NCBI RefSeq assembly: GCF_900198195.1
Contig: NZ_LT899436.1
Span: forward strand, 1,405,501-1,469,500
From: Tenacibaculum jejuense
GTDB lineage: Bacteria > Bacteroidota > Bacteroidia > Flavobacteriales > Flavobacteriaceae
Reading direction: 5' to 3'
DNA: 64,000 nucleotides
The notes under the pieces are model-generated. The model was not told the origin of the DNA. It made no database searches and saw nothing but the letters and a program-made list of their open reading frames with translations. Below, piece after piece: positions 17,318-26,697 of this stretch. Each line of letters starts with the position of its first letter. Position 1 is the stretch's first letter. A program made the position numbers and the translations under genes.

Positions 17318-17500
17318 TTAATAGTAAACAAAACCACCTCTTCCATCACAAGCAGCTAAGTACCCATCTTGAAAGCATCTTGTTCCTCGTTTAGCAGTTT
17401 TACAAACATTACTACATCCAAAACTAAAAATACCTCCATTAATAGATTGTTGATCTTGTTTACTTAATTCTTTTCCTAAGTTTGAGAGTGTTTTTTTCAT
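17318..17500 (-). CDS. Double-glycine-leader cysteine peptide precursor (P2)
   Basis: The 60-residue product has a 23-residue leader ending N21-G22-G23, with N7-L8-G9, K14 and Q17 in the same places as P1 and P3. The 37-residue core has cysteines at 29, 33, 42 and 51 and ends GGFVYY. Its C-terminal part (GTRC, then GYLAAC, then GGF and an aromatic end) matches the end of P1 almost position for position, while its start (IFSFGCSNVC) is different. The gene is monocistronic, with its own terminator on the minus strand, and lies between yaaA and sdaA. No transporter or modifying enzyme is nearby. Export and cleavage after GG by a C39 peptidase exporter elsewhere is expected from the leader type. 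Confidence 0.83.
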   Translation of the reverse strand: MKKTLSNLGKELSKQDQQSINGGIFSFGCSNVCKTAKRGTRCFQDGYLAACDGRGGFVYY

Positions 17501-17646
17501 AATTTAAAAATTTAATTTATTGATATTACTCTAAAGCTAAATAAAGTAAGTTTTGTTGTTAATGTAGAATCTATAATCGATAGTTAACAGTTTATATTCG
17601 TTAGTTATTTTTCATTATAAGAGTTGGAAGAATAGTTAGGAAACTA

Positions 17647-17677
17647 AATAGCCTACAAAGAAAAGATTGTAGGCTAT
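17647..17677 (-). terminator. Probable terminator of sdaA
   Basis: ATAGCCTACAA (17648-17658) pairs with TTGTAGGCTAT (17667-17677) around an 8-nt loop. The minus-strand continuation TTTAGTTT is only moderately T-rich. Confidence 0.6.
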
Positions 17678-17707
17678 CTAAATAATATATGTGTAAAGAA
17701 ATTCTTA

Positions 17708-19132
17708 TTAACAGTCTGCTAAACCAACAGTAATGGCCAATCCACCTTCAGAAGTTTCTTTATAATTTTTATTCATGTCTTTTGCCGTTTCCCACATCGT
17801 TTCTATAACCTTGTCTAAAGGAACAATCGCATCTTCCGGATTTCCTTCCAAAGCTAATTCTGCAGCATTAATTGCTTTTATAGCTCCCATTGCATTTCTT
17901 TCAATACATGGAATTTGTACTAATCCACCAATAGGATCGCATGTTAAGCCTAGATGATGTTCCATGGCTATTTCAGAAGCTTCTAAACATTGTGAAGGTG
18001 TACCTCCAAGTAATTCAGTTAAGGCAGCTGCAGCCATGGCTGAGGAAACTCCAATTTCAGCTTGACAACCTCCCATAGCAGCAGAAATAGTTGCATTTTT
18101 CTTAAATATACTTCCTATTTCTCCAGCAACTAATAAAAATCTTCGAACATGATCAATAGTAGCATCATGGTTTTCAATAACCATATAATACATAAGTACT
18201 GCAGGAATAACTCCAGCACTTCCATTAGTTGGAGCCGTTACTACACGTCCTAAAGAAGCATTTACTTCATTAACAGACAATGCTAAACAACTTACCCATT
18301 TTAAAATTTCCCTGAATTTAACTTCAGTATTTCGAATAGCAGAGATCCATTCTTCTTTGTTATTGTATTTACTGCCTTTAATTAATTTTTCATGTGTAGT
18401 AAACGCTCTTCGCTTTACATTAAGACCTCCAGGTAAAATTCCTTCAGTATGACAACCAATATACATACATTCAAGCATGGTATCCCAAATAGTATCAAGT
18501 TTAGCATTTACTTCATGTTCAGAACGTAAAACAATTTCGTTAGCTCGTACTATTTCAGAGATAGATTTTTCTTGTTCTTTACAATATTTATCTAAATCTA
18601 CAGCTTTACTAATCGGATAAGGAAAAGAGATTTCGTTATTTTCAGAAGCTATTTCATTTGTTTCCTCTTGTATTACAAAACCGCCACCAATTGAATAATA
18701 AGTTTCAAATGAAATTTCTTCTTTTTTTTCATTGAAGGCTTTGAATGTTAATCCATTTGAATGAAAAGGCAAAAATTGTCTGTGAAATTCGATACTTTCA
18801 TTTACGAAATCGATTTCTTTCTCAAGATTAAAAAAAAGAGTATTAGTATCTTTTATCTTTTGAATGATAGCATCAATTGATGCTATTGGTATAAATTCAG
18901 GATCAGTTCCACTTAAACCTAGTAAAATAGCTAAATCTGTGGCATGACCTTTACCTGTTAATGATAATGAACCGTATAAATCAACTTTAATGGAATGAAC
19001 TTCATCAAATAATTGTTCTTTTTTTATTTTTTGAATCCATTGTTGAGCAGCTCTCCATGGGCCTAAAGTATGTGAACTCGAAGGTCCTACACCTACTTTT
19101 AGCATATCAAAAACGCTAATGAATTGTGACAT
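17708..19132 (-). CDS. sdaA: L-serine ammonia-lyase (iron-sulfur type, single chain)
   Basis: The enzyme deaminates L-serine to pyruvate and ammonia using a 4Fe-4S cluster. The 474-residue product has the alpha and beta parts fused. The start is FISVFDMLKVGVGPSSSHTLGPW, with the conserved SSSHT. The C-terminal part has GCQAEIGVSSAMAAAAL and LTCDPIGGLVQIPCIERN, with the cluster cysteines. I start it at 19132. The upstream codons to 19183 do not fit the family and lie within the preceding gene's terminator and this gene's own promoter. The gene is monocistronic. Cytoplasmic; it feeds serine into pyruvate. Confidence 0.95.
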   Translation of the reverse strand: MSQFISVFDMLKVGVGPSSSHTLGPWRAAQQWIQKIKKEQLFDEVHSIKVDLYGSLSLTGKGHATDLAILLGLSGTDPEFIPIASIDAIIQKIKDTNTLFFNLEKEIDFVNESIEFHRQFLPFHSNGLTFKAFNEKKEEISFETYYSIGGGFVIQEETNEIASENNEISFPYPISKAVDLDKYCKEQEKSISEIVRANEIVLRSEHEVNAKLDTIWDTMLECMYIGCHTEGILPGGLNVKRRAFTTHEKLIKGSKYNNKEEWISAIRNTEVKFREILKWVSCLALSVNEVNASLGRVVTAPTNGSAGVIPAVLMYYMVIENHDATIDHVRRFLLVAGEIGSIFKKNATISAAMGGCQAEIGVSSAMAAAALTELLGGTPSQCLEASEIAMEHHLGLTCDPIGGLVQIPCIERNAMGAIKAINAAELALEGNPEDAIVPLDKVIETMWETAKDMNKNYKETSEGGLAITVGLADC

Positions 19133-19152
19133 AAGTTTCAGTTGTTTGTAAA

Positions 19153-19194
19153 ACAAAAATAAAAAACCTGTATTGAATTTCAATACAGGTTTTT
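19153..19194 (-). terminator. Terminator of the DUF2853 gene
   Basis: AAAAACCTGTATTGA (from 19162) pairs with TCAATACAGGTTTT (to 19194) with a very small loop. The minus strand continues with TTTTTTATTTTTG. It lies 25 bp beyond the stop at 19219. Confidence 0.88.
19154..19183 (-). promoter_or_regulatory. sdaA promoter embedded in the upstream terminator
   Basis: On the minus strand, TTG (19181-19183) and TATTTTTG (19154-19161) are spaced 19 bp apart. The -33 part is in the terminator stem of the preceding gene and the -7 box is the end of its T tract. Confidence 0.65.
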
Positions 19195-19218
19195 CTATAA
19201 GTTAAAGAAACGTAAAAA

Positions 19219-19560
19219 TTACATTCCGTATACAGACTCTTTACCAAACTTTTTAGTTAAAAGGTAGTAAACTACTGCACGATATTTATTTCTTTCTGAC
19301 TTACCAATTTGTTCTACAACCTCAGCGATTGCATCATCTAACTCAGAACCATCAGCTAAACCTAATTTTTTTATTAAAAAGTTCTTTTTAACAGTTTCAA
19401 GTTCTTTAGGATCAGAACCAGAAACAGTTTCAGCGTCTCTTTTGTAAATAGAAGGTCCTAAACCTTTGGTAACAGCGGTTAATAAATCTGCATCAAAACT
19501 TAAGTTTTTATCATTCATAAATTTCGTGTACAGTTCCACTTTTTCGTCAAATTTGCTCAT
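19219..19560 (-). CDS. DUF2853 family protein
   Basis: The 113-residue cytoplasmic protein matches DUF2853: MSKFDEKVELYTKFM at the start, then VTKGLGPSIYKRDAETVS, LIKKLGL and YRAVVYYLLTKKFGK. It is mostly helical and has no signal peptide or enzymatic motif. The function of the family is unknown to me. It is monocistronic, with a strong terminator directly downstream. About 210 bp of AT-rich DNA separates it from the divergent TPR gene. Confidence 0.9.
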   Translation of the reverse strand: MSKFDEKVELYTKFMNDKNLSFDADLLTAVTKGLGPSIYKRDAETVSGSDPKELETVKKNFLIKKLGLADGSELDDAIAEVVEQIGKSERNKYRAVVYYLLTKKFGKESVYGM

Positions 19561-19772
19561 AATTTTTTAATATTAGTTATTTTGTTTTTCAACATCATTC
19601 CAAATATAGAAAAATAATTAGGTAAATCAAATTGAAATAGTTGGCGGAGAAAAAGACTTGTCCTTATTTTATTGAGTGTTTTTGTTAATTATTTTGTTGA
19701 AAACTAAACAAGGCTACAGGTAAAAAGAAGATGATCTTGTAGTAGCTTTATATTATATCAATTTTATAACTA

Positions 19773-21140
19773 ATGTCGTTATCCAAATTTGAATCTATGT
19801 TAAAAACCAATGAAGTATACTTTTTCGATACTTCTGAGTTTGAAAATATAGTGGAACATTATTTAAATATTGGGAAACATTCTTTAGCAAAGAAAGCTCT
19901 ACAGTTAGGATTAGAACAGCACCCTGAATCAATTAATTTAAAATTATTAAGAGTAGAAATCTTGATATTTGATAATGAAATTGAAAAAGCAGTCAATTTG
20001 CTATCCGATATCGAAGCTATAGAACCTCACAACGACGAGGTTTTTATTCAGAAAGCAACAATCTTATCAAAGCATAAAAAACATAAAGAAGCTATTGAGA
20101 TTTTAAAACAATCGTTAGAGTTTGTTCAAGATCCTATAGATGTTTGGGCTATGATAGGAATGGAATATTTGTATTTAGATGATTATGAAAATGCAAGATT
20201 CAATTTTGCTAAGTGTATTGATGTAGACTTCGAAGATTATTCTTCACTCTACAATATTGTGTATTGTTTTGAGATGGAAGAGAATTATGAAGAATCAATT
20301 AATTACCTGAGAACATACATTGAAAAAAATCCATATAGTGAGGTCGCTTGGCATCAATTAGGTAAACAGTATTATGAATTAAATAAATATGAAGATGCAT
20401 TACAGGCATTTGAATATGCAGTTTTGATTGATGATAGTTTTATTGGTGGATATTTAGAAAAGGCAAAAGTGTTAGAAAATTTGCAACGTTATGAAGAGGC
20501 TATTGAAAATTATATAGTTACTCTAGAACTAGATGATCCTACAGCATATGCATATACAAGAATAGGAGAATGTTACAATAAACTAGACAATAAAGAAACA
20601 GCAATTAGTTACTACAAAAAAGCTGTTTATGAAGATCCTTTATTAGATAGAGGCTGGTTGTTATTAACTAATATTTATTACTCTGAAGGAAATTATAATA
20701 AAGCAGTTTACTACATTAACAAAGCGTTACAAATTGATGATTCAAATCCTGTTTATTGGAGAAAATATGCAGATATAAATATCAAGCTTAACTTTTATGA
20801 AGAAGCAGTGAAAGCTTTTCAAATGTGTGTGAATTTAGGTGATATTGATATTGAAATTTATCTAGCATTAGCAGATGTATTACTGTTTTTAGGAGAATTT
20901 GAAGATGCACTAAATATCCTTTTGAAAGCAAAAAAAGTATACAAAGATTTTGCAGAGATAGAATATAGATTATTTGGTTTGTTCAAAATAAATCATAAAG
21001 ATGAATATGCTTTTCTACATTTAAGAAAAGCACTAGAAATAGACTTTGACCATCACGAAATGATTAAAGATTTATTTCCTTCTGTTTATAAAGACAAAGA
21101 AACTCAGAGTTTTATTACAAACTTTAGTTTACTCCAATAG
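19773..21140 (+). CDS. Tetratricopeptide repeat protein
   Basis: The 455-residue protein consists almost entirely of TPR units of about 34 residues (roughly ten or more), for example VWAMIGMEYLYLDDYENARF, AWHQLGKQYYELNKYEDALQAFEYA and AYTRIGECYNKLDNKETAISYYKKA. There is no signal peptide or membrane segment, so it should be cytoplasmic and act as a protein-binding scaffold. Its last 12 bp overlap the end of the convergent symporter gene, and no terminator separates the two. Such TPR proteins are common next to unrelated genes in Flavobacteriaceae. The partner is unknown. Confidence 0.9.
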   Translation: MSLSKFESMLKTNEVYFFDTSEFENIVEHYLNIGKHSLAKKALQLGLEQHPESINLKLLRVEILIFDNEIEKAVNLLSDIEAIEPHNDEVFIQKATILSKHKKHKEAIEILKQSLEFVQDPIDVWAMIGMEYLYLDDYENARFNFAKCIDVDFEDYSSLYNIVYCFEMEENYEESINYLRTYIEKNPYSEVAWHQLGKQYYELNKYEDALQAFEYAVLIDDSFIGGYLEKAKVLENLQRYEEAIENYIVTLELDDPTAYAYTRIGECYNKLDNKETAISYYKKAVYEDPLLDRGWLLLTNIYYSEGNYNKAVYYINKALQIDDSNPVYWRKYADINIKLNFYEEAVKAFQMCVNLGDIDIEIYLALADVLLFLGEFEDALNILLKAKKVYKDFAEIEYRLFGLFKINHKDEYAFLHLRKALEIDFDHHEMIKDLFPSVYKDKETQSFITNFSLLQ

Positions 21141-22859
21141 TTTTCTTTTCCATAATTGCTGGATAATTATTCCAGATATAATTGTTAGCACAGAAAGCAC
21201 CAAAGCAGTTCCTGTTTTACCATAAATCCAATTTCCAGTAGCAAATAAGAAACCATAAATTCCTATTATGCTACAGAAAAAAGCAACAATTTTAGCGCCA
21301 ATATTTTTAAACTTACTTTCATTACCAAAAATCAACTGATTAAAATTATCTAAAGTGTTTTTATCTGTAGGTTTAGTTGTTAACGTAACAATTATCCATG
21401 CTGCAGTAGTAAGAAAAACACCTATAATTAGTTGCCAATAATTTTTTTCTATAAGAGGTTCCGCCATCTTGTTATTTATAAAAAAGAAAATAGCGATTAA
21501 AAAAGATACAGCCATAGCAGCAATTTCGCTATATGGATTTATTCTATGCCAAAACCACCTTAAAATGAATAAAAGTCCAGTTCCTGCTCCGATTTGTAAT
21601 AATAAATCAAAAACATCTTTGGCTGATTCTAAAAAATAAGAGAAAGAAGCAGCCATAATCATTAATATAACTGTAGAAATTCTACCTACAATTACTTTTT
21701 GTTTTTCTGAAGCATCCTTATTGATAAAACGACTGTAAAAATCATTTACAACATAAGAACTTCCCCAGTTTAACTGTGTAGAAATAGTACTCATAAAAGC
21801 AGCAATTAACGAAGTTAACACCAAGCCTAATAAACCAGCAGGCAAATACGTCATCATTGCAGCATAAGCTACATCGTCACCTCTCATTTCTTCTGTTAGA
21901 TTAGGAAAAGTATTGTTAATACTAACTAAATCAGGAAAAACAACTAATGATGCTAAACCAACTAAAATCCATGGCCAAGGTCTAATTGCGTAATGTGCAA
22001 AATTGAAAAATAAAGTAGCCCAAGTCGCATTTTTTTCATCTTTTGCAGCTAACATTCGTTGTGCGATATATCCGCCGCCTCCAGGTTCAGCACCAGGATA
22101 CCAAGTACTCCACCATTGAACCGCAAAAGGAATAATAAATAAAGTGATTAAAGTTTCTTTATTTGAAAAGTCAGGTAATAAATTTAATTTGCTTTCAACA
22201 GAAGTATGTGCTAAAAGTTCTTGAATTCCACCAACCTCAGGAAGATTTACTATATATATAGTTGCCCAAACAGAACCAACCATTGCAATAATAAATTGAA
22301 CAAAATCGGTTAGTAAAACACCTTTTAAGCCACCTAAAGAAGAGTAAATAACAATAACTATAGAAGAATATAATAATGTTTCTGTTCGTGATAAGTCTAG
22401 TAAAATGGTTGCAATTTTTGCTCCAGCCAAACACACTCCAGCCATTGTGATAACATTGAAAATAACTCCTAAATAAATAGCTCTAAAACCTCTTAAAAAG
22501 CTAGCTGTTTTACCAGAATATCGTAATTCGTAAAATTCTAAATCTGTGGTTATTCCAGATTTTCTCCAAAGCTTAGCATAAAAAAATACGGTTAACATTC
22601 CTGTTAATAATAAAGCCCACCAGACCCAGTTTCCAGATACACCATGAGTTCTTACAAGCTCAGTAACCAAGCCTGGAGTATCAGCAGCAAAAGTTGTAGC
22701 AACCATAGAAATACCTAATAGCCACCAAGGCATGTTCCTGCCTGAAAGAAAAAAATCAGCACTACTTTTCTTCGCCGATTTAGATGCTCTTATTCCAATG
22801 TAAAGAGAAAGTAAAAAGAAAATTATAATTATTGAATAATCTAGAAAAGTGAGCTTCAT
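21129..22859 (-). CDS. Sodium:solute symporter (SSS family)
   Basis: The 576-residue protein has about 14 transmembrane segments and matches the SSS family (PF00474). Visible are DFFLSGRNMPWWLLGISMVATTFAADTPGLV near the N-terminus and SSLGGLKGVLLTDFVQFIIAMVGS, the usual segment around helix 5. SLIAAFMSTISTQLNWGSSYVVND corresponds to helix 8, with the sodium-site serines. A GGGGYIAQRMLAAKDEKNA loop sits between. The substrate is not clear from sequence; sugars and other small organics are the usual ones in Bacteroidetes. The gene is monocistronic and convergent with the TPR gene (12-bp overlap). Its upstream region also contains the pfkA promoter. Confidence 0.93.
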   Translation of the reverse strand: MKLTFLDYSIIIIFFLLSLYIGIRASKSAKKSSADFFLSGRNMPWWLLGISMVATTFAADTPGLVTELVRTHGVSGNWVWWALLLTGMLTVFFYAKLWRKSGITTDLEFYELRYSGKTASFLRGFRAIYLGVIFNVITMAGVCLAGAKIATILLDLSRTETLLYSSIVIVIYSSLGGLKGVLLTDFVQFIIAMVGSVWATIYIVNLPEVGGIQELLAHTSVESKLNLLPDFSNKETLITLFIIPFAVQWWSTWYPGAEPGGGGYIAQRMLAAKDEKNATWATLFFNFAHYAIRPWPWILVGLASLVVFPDLVSINNTFPNLTEEMRGDDVAYAAMMTYLPAGLLGLVLTSLIAAFMSTISTQLNWGSSYVVNDFYSRFINKDASEKQKVIVGRISTVILMIMAASFSYFLESAKDVFDLLLQIGAGTGLLFILRWFWHRINPYSEIAAMAVSFLIAIFFFINNKMAEPLIEKNYWQLIIGVFLTTAAWIIVTLTTKPTDKNTLDNFNQLIFGNESKFKNIGAKIVAFFCSIIGIYGFLFATGNWIYGKTGTALVLSVLTIISGIIIQQLWKRKLLE

Positions 22860-22966
22860 TTGAGTAAGTTTATGCTAATGTAAATAATTATTTTAAAAAG
22901 GGAAGAAATACGTAAAAAATCGAAAACGATTTCGCATTTTTATCTCAGAAAACAGCAAAATATAAG

Positions 22967-22974
22967 TAACTTTG
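22967..22974 (+). promoter_or_regulatory. -7 element of the pfkA-gap promoter
   Basis: TAACTTTG matches TAnnTTTG. It overlaps the ATG at 22972, so the transcript should start around 22980 and translation at 22987, with a very short leader. No clear -33 TTTG was found at the expected spacing. Confidence 0.5.
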
Positions 22975-22986
22975 ATATCAACATTT

Positions 22987-23973
22987 ATGGGACAAAAAGT
23001 AAAAAAGATAGCAGTTATGACTTCTGGAGGAGATTCTCCAGGGATGAATGCAGCAATAAGATCTGTTGTAAGGGCAGCAGCATATTATCGAACAGAATGT
23101 ATCGGAATATATAGAGGATATCAAGGGATGATTGAAGGAGATTTCACTCCAATGTCAGCTCGTAGTGTCAACAATATAATTCACAAAGGAGGAACGATTT
23201 TAAAATCAGCTCGTTCTAAAGAATTCATGACTAAAGAAGGTAGAGCGAAAGCTTATGAAAACCTTAAAGAAGAAGGCATAGAAGGATTAGTAATTATTGG
23301 AGGTGATGGTTCTTTTACAGGAGGCGTTGTTTTTAATAGTGAATATAATTTTCCTGTAATTGGTATTCCAGGGACAATAGATAACGATATTTATGGAACT
23401 TCTCATACTTTAGGTTACGACACAGCTTTGAATACAGCAATGGAAGCTATAGATAAAATTAGAGACACAGCTTCTTCTCATAACAGATTATTTTTTGTTG
23501 AAGTAATGGGAAGAGATGCAGGTTTTATAGCTTTAAATACTGGAGTTGGAGCAGGAGCTGAAGAGATTTTAATTCCTGAAGAAGATTTAGGTTTAGAACG
23601 TATGCTAGAATCTTTAAAGAAAAGTAGAAGATCAGGAAAGTCGTCTAGTATCGTGGTTGTTGCAGAAGGTGATAAATCAGGTAAAAATGTTTATCAACTT
23701 GCAGATTATGTAGAGGAGAATATGCCAGAGTACGAAGTTAGAGTTTCTGTTTTAGGACACATGCAAAGAGGAGGTTCACCAACCTGTTTCGATCGCGTTT
23801 TAGCTTCTAGATTAGGTGTTAGAGCTGTCGAACTACTAATTGATGGTAAATCTAATGTAATGGTAGGTTTAAAGGATAACGAAGTTGTTTCGACTGATTT
23901 AGAAAAAGCAATCAAGGGACAAAACTCAATAGATAAAGAATTATTAAGAGTGTCGGATATCATGACGACATAA
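22987..23973 (+). CDS. pfkA: ATP-dependent 6-phosphofructokinase
   Basis: PfkA phosphorylates fructose 6-phosphate to fructose 1,6-bisphosphate, the committed step of glycolysis. The 328-residue product is of normal length. It shows the first ATP-site glycines in [11 protein letters not shown], the GGDGS loop (105-109), PGTIDND with the catalytic aspartate D132, and MGRDAGF (174-180) for fructose 6-phosphate. The glycine in GGDGS marks it as ATP- rather than pyrophosphate-dependent. I choose ATG 22987 because the first possible codon (22972) lies inside the promoter box. gap follows after 23 bp, making a glycolytic operon. Confidence 0.97.
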   Translation: MGQKVKKIAVMTSGGDSPGMNAAIRSVVRAAAYYRTECIGIYRGYQGMIEGDFTPMSARSVNNIIHKGGTILKSARSKEFMTKEGRAKAYENLKEEGIEGLVIIGGDGSFTGGVVFNSEYNFPVIGIPGTIDNDIYGTSHTLGYDTALNTAMEAIDKIRDTASSHNRLFFVEVMGRDAGFIALNTGVGAGAEEILIPEEDLGLERMLESLKKSRRSGKSSSIVVVAEGDKSGKNVYQLADYVEENMPEYEVRVSVLGHMQRGGSPTCFDRVLASRLGVRAVELLIDGKSNVMVGLKDNEVVSTDLEKAIKGQNSIDKELLRVSDIMTT

Positions 23974-23996
23974 ATCAAATAAAACAAACAATAAAA

Positions 23997-24989
23997 ATGA
24001 TTAAAATAGGAATTAATGGATTCGGAAGAATAGGAAGATTAGCTTTCCGTTCTGCGATCCAAAGAGACAATATTCAGATAGTTGCAATTAACGATTTATT
24101 AGATGTAGATTACTTAGCTTATTTATTAAGATATGATTCTGTTCATGGTCGTTTCAATGGAACTGTAGAAGTAAAAGATGGTAATTTGGTTGTAAATGGA
24201 CAAACAATTAGAATTACTGCCGACAGAAATCCAGAGAACTTAAAGTGGGATGAAGTTGGTGCTGAGTATGTTATTGAATCTACAGGTTTCTTTTTAACTA
24301 AAGAAAAAGCTAATTTACATATTAAAGGTGGAGCAAAAAAAGTAATAATTTCTGCACCATCTAAAGATGCTAACATGTATGTAATGGGAGTTAACCATGA
24401 TACATTAACAGCAGATGAAACTATAATATCTAACGCTTCTTGTACAACTAATTGTTTAGCTCCTTTAGCTAAAGTAATTCATGATAATTTTGGTTTAGAA
24501 GAAGGATTAATGACTACAATACATGCTGCAACTTCTGGTCAAGATGCTGTAGATGGACCAAATTCTAAGTGGAGAAGAGGTCGTTCTGTATTACGTAATA
24601 TGATACCTACTTCTACCGGAGCTGCTGTTGCAGTTACTAAGGTTATTCCTGCTTTAGAAGGAAAGTTAACAGGTATGGCTGTTCGTGTTCCTACTGCAGA
24701 TGTATCTTTAGTAGATTTAACTTTCAGAACAAAAGAAGCTACATCACTAAATGAAATTTTAGCTAAGTTAGAAGAAGCTTCTAAAGGGGAATTAAAAAAT
24801 GTAATTGGTTATACAACTGATGAAGTGGTTTCTCAAGATTTTGTTTCTGATATTAGAACTTCTATTGTTGATGCTGGAGCAAGTATCGAGTTAAATGAGA
24901 ACTTCTTTAAAGTGATTTCTTGGTATGATAATGAATATGGCTATGCTACTAAGATTGTAGACTTATTAGAGCATGCAGCTTCATTATAA
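23997..24989 (+). CDS. gap: Glyceraldehyde-3-phosphate dehydrogenase, type I
   Basis: The enzyme oxidises glyceraldehyde 3-phosphate with NAD and phosphate. The 330-residue product has the Rossmann motif GFGRIGR, aspartate 33 as expected for NAD, the catalytic C149 in [13 protein letters not shown], and H176 in [18 protein letters not shown] near the end is also conserved. It is cotranscribed with pfkA and ends at a strong terminator. Organisms of this group often carry more than one gap gene; linkage to pfkA suggests this is the glycolytic one. Confidence 0.97.
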   Translation: MIKIGINGFGRIGRLAFRSAIQRDNIQIVAINDLLDVDYLAYLLRYDSVHGRFNGTVEVKDGNLVVNGQTIRITADRNPENLKWDEVGAEYVIESTGFFLTKEKANLHIKGGAKKVIISAPSKDANMYVMGVNHDTLTADETIISNASCTTNCLAPLAKVIHDNFGLEEGLMTTIHAATSGQDAVDGPNSKWRRGRSVLRNMIPTSTGAAVAVTKVIPALEGKLTGMAVRVPTADVSLVDLTFRTKEATSLNEILAKLEEASKGELKNVIGYTTDEVVSQDFVSDIRTSIVDAGASIELNENFFKVISWYDNEYGYATKIVDLLEHAASL

Positions 24990-25010
24990 TTAGAAATATT
25001 TGAAATGAAT

Positions 25011-25040
25011 AAAAAGCACCTTATTTAAGGTGCTTTTTTT
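25011..25040 (+). terminator. Terminator of the pfkA-gap operon
   Basis: AAAAAGCACCTTA and TAAGGTGCTTTTT form a near-perfect hairpin followed by more Ts, 21 bp after the gap stop codon. Confidence 0.93.
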
Positions 25041-25087
25041 ATGGGGTATTATTTTATAAGGATTATATGAGATGTTTTAATAAGATT

Positions 25088-25126
25088 AAAGGCCCATTTT
25101 TCATTTATTAAGACCAATGAGCCTTT
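25088..25126 (-). terminator. Probable terminator of the barrel/lipoprotein pair
   Basis: AAAGGCCCATT (25088-25098) and AATGAGCCTTT (25116-25126) form an 11-bp stem with one mismatch and a 17-nt loop. It lies 38 bp beyond the stop of the minus-strand lipoprotein gene. Confidence 0.6.
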
Positions 25127-25163
25127 TTAAAATTAAAATAATTAATATGAAAACAAATTATTT

Positions 25164-25880
25164 TTACCAAGTGAAAGTTTCACCAGTTGAAAAATCAGTT
25201 AAGGTACCGTTACCATTAGCATTCCAAGAAGATTTGATTGTAAGTGTATTATTTTCAAAAATTTCAAGACTTCCAGAGTTGTCACTATTAGAAACTAATA
25301 CAAATCTACTTCCTTGGTTATCGGTGAACTCACAAGTAACTGAAGTTTCAGTAACAGATAATCTAAAATTTAAGGCAACACCTCCATTTTCAGTATCGTA
25401 TATATTAAATTCAGCAAGGCTACCGTCTTTTAAATTATATCCATCCATGAATTTACCATTAAATTCAGGACCTTCCACATTATAAACAAAAGTAAATCGA
25501 TCTACTAATTCAGTAATGTTGTAGTTTACAGTAGTAATACCATCTGACCAAGTATATGTCTGAGAATTTGAAGCATTACTATTTCTAGAAGCTAAATTTG
25601 TTCTTTGCTCAACTGCATTAGAAGGAATAGCAAACAATGAAGTGAAAGATGTACCTAATGCTTGAAAAGTTCCAAATATGGCTACAGTTTGTTGAGCTCC
25701 TGTATTAGAACTACTGGTTAAATTACTAGGTAATTCTATAGAAGTAATTTCCTCTACAAGACTATCATTAACTTCTGAAAGATCTCTATCATTTATAAGA
25801 TTAGTGTCATCATCACTATCACTACATGCTGTTAGCGCTACTAAACTAAATGCGATTAAAAAGTTTTTTAAATTTTTCAT
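25164..25880 (-). CDS. Lipoprotein of unknown function
   Basis: The 238-residue product has a lipoprotein signal with lipobox LTAC and C19, followed by a Ser/Asp-rich stretch. The mature part (about 65-238) is Asn/Ser/Thr-rich and predicted to be all beta: TYTWSDGITTVNYNITEL, FRLSVTETSVTCEFTDNQGS, then WNANGNGTLTDF at the end. This MORN-like / lipocalin-like look is common in small exported Bacteroidetes proteins, but I cannot name the family. It is 32 bp downstream of the barrel gene and on the same strand, so the two are probably one operon and may work together at the outer membrane. Confidence 0.78.
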   Translation of the reverse strand: MKNLKNFLIAFSLVALTACSDSDDDTNLINDRDLSEVNDSLVEEITSIELPSNLTSSSNTGAQQTVAIFGTFQALGTSFTSLFAIPSNAVEQRTNLASRNSNASNSQTYTWSDGITTVNYNITELVDRFTFVYNVEGPEFNGKFMDGYNLKDGSLAEFNIYDTENGGVALNFRLSVTETSVTCEFTDNQGSRFVLVSNSDNSGSLEIFENNTLTIKSSWNANGNGTLTDFSTGETFTW

Positions 25881-25912
25881 TGTTTCTGTTTTTTATTGTT
25901 TGTCGTTTTTAT

Positions 25913-26383
25913 TTATAAGTTATACATAACACCTATACTAAATAAGGCTTGATCAAATGCACTTAAAACATATTTAGCTTCAAATACACCAGTTAAAGAA
26001 GAAGATAAGTTGTAGTTTAAACCACCACCAACGTTAAATCCTATTTCAGTGACTGAAGCACTAAAACCAAAAGCGGAAGCACTAGATCGAGTTACGTTTA
26101 AACCAGCCAATGGATATAACGATAATCCATCTTTTTGTGATAGTACGTAATGTGCATCTGCATTAATTCCAATTAAAGAAGAGCTAGCTCCTTGAGTACT
26201 TTCTCCAAAGAAATAATTGAATGATGGAGAAGCGTGAAATTTATCAGTTATTCTAAACGTAGCTTTAGCACCAATTCCAAATTCAGCGCTAGTTCCGTAT
26301 GCAGCTTGGATTCCAACTTTTGTTTGTGAAAACATTGCTATTGAAATCATCATAAATAAAAAAGTAAATGTTAATTTTTTCAT
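25913..26383 (-). CDS. Small outer-membrane beta-barrel protein
   Basis: The 156-residue product has a Sec signal peptide (cleaved near residue 19, FSQ) and about eight alternating beta strands. Examples are VGIQAAYGTSAEFGIGAKATF, HASPSFNYFF, INADAHYVLS and FNVGGGLNYNL. It ends in an aromatic/aliphatic strand (LFSIGVMYNL), typical of outer-membrane barrels of the OmpX/PF13505 size class. It is the first gene of a pair with the lipoprotein that follows. The 314 bp upstream hold no other gene. Confidence 0.83.
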   Translation of the reverse strand: MKKLTFTFLFMMISIAMFSQTKVGIQAAYGTSAEFGIGAKATFRITDKFHASPSFNYFFGESTQGASSSLIGINADAHYVLSQKDGLSLYPLAGLNVTRSSASAFGFSASVTEIGFNVGGGLNYNLSSSLTGVFEAKYVLSAFDQALFSIGVMYNL

Positions 26384-26697
26384 CGTATTATTTGTTGTTT
26401 TACATCCTTTAATGATGAAAAAAGAAAGAGGTAAACATTTTAAGAAACTTTTTTTTGAATTTTATAAGCTGACGGAGTATTTACAGATAAATAAGATTGA
26501 AATGTCAATTCAATTTTTAGTTCTTATCAAGCTAGATGCAGCTATGTACAATCATAATTACTTTAAATAAAAATTGATAAAGAAATTTGTTTACTTTTTT
26601 TGAGCTAATACATTAATTATCAAAATATATTCAATAATATATTTAACAATACTCCTATTAAATCATTGTTTGAATAAAATATTAAACAGAATAGTAA
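26384..26697. other. 314-bp intergenic stretch between divergent genes
   Basis: Very AT-rich. It must carry the promoters of the barrel gene (minus strand) and of the anti-sigma-like gene (plus strand), but neither matches the consensus well. An AT-only inverted repeat (AAATATATT at 26625-26633, AATATATTT at 26638-26646) is the only structure seen; it may be chance. No gene or RNA was recognised. Confidence 0.5.

Noticed and set aside
19133..19183. Longer N-terminus for L-serine ammonia-lyase.
   Set aside because: These codons lie in the terminator and promoter region; the family start is MSQFISVFDMLKVGVGPSSSHT.
26625..26646. AT-only inverted repeat upstream of the anti-sigma-like gene.
   Set aside because: No G or C, expected by chance in DNA of this composition; no promoter or terminator logic fits.
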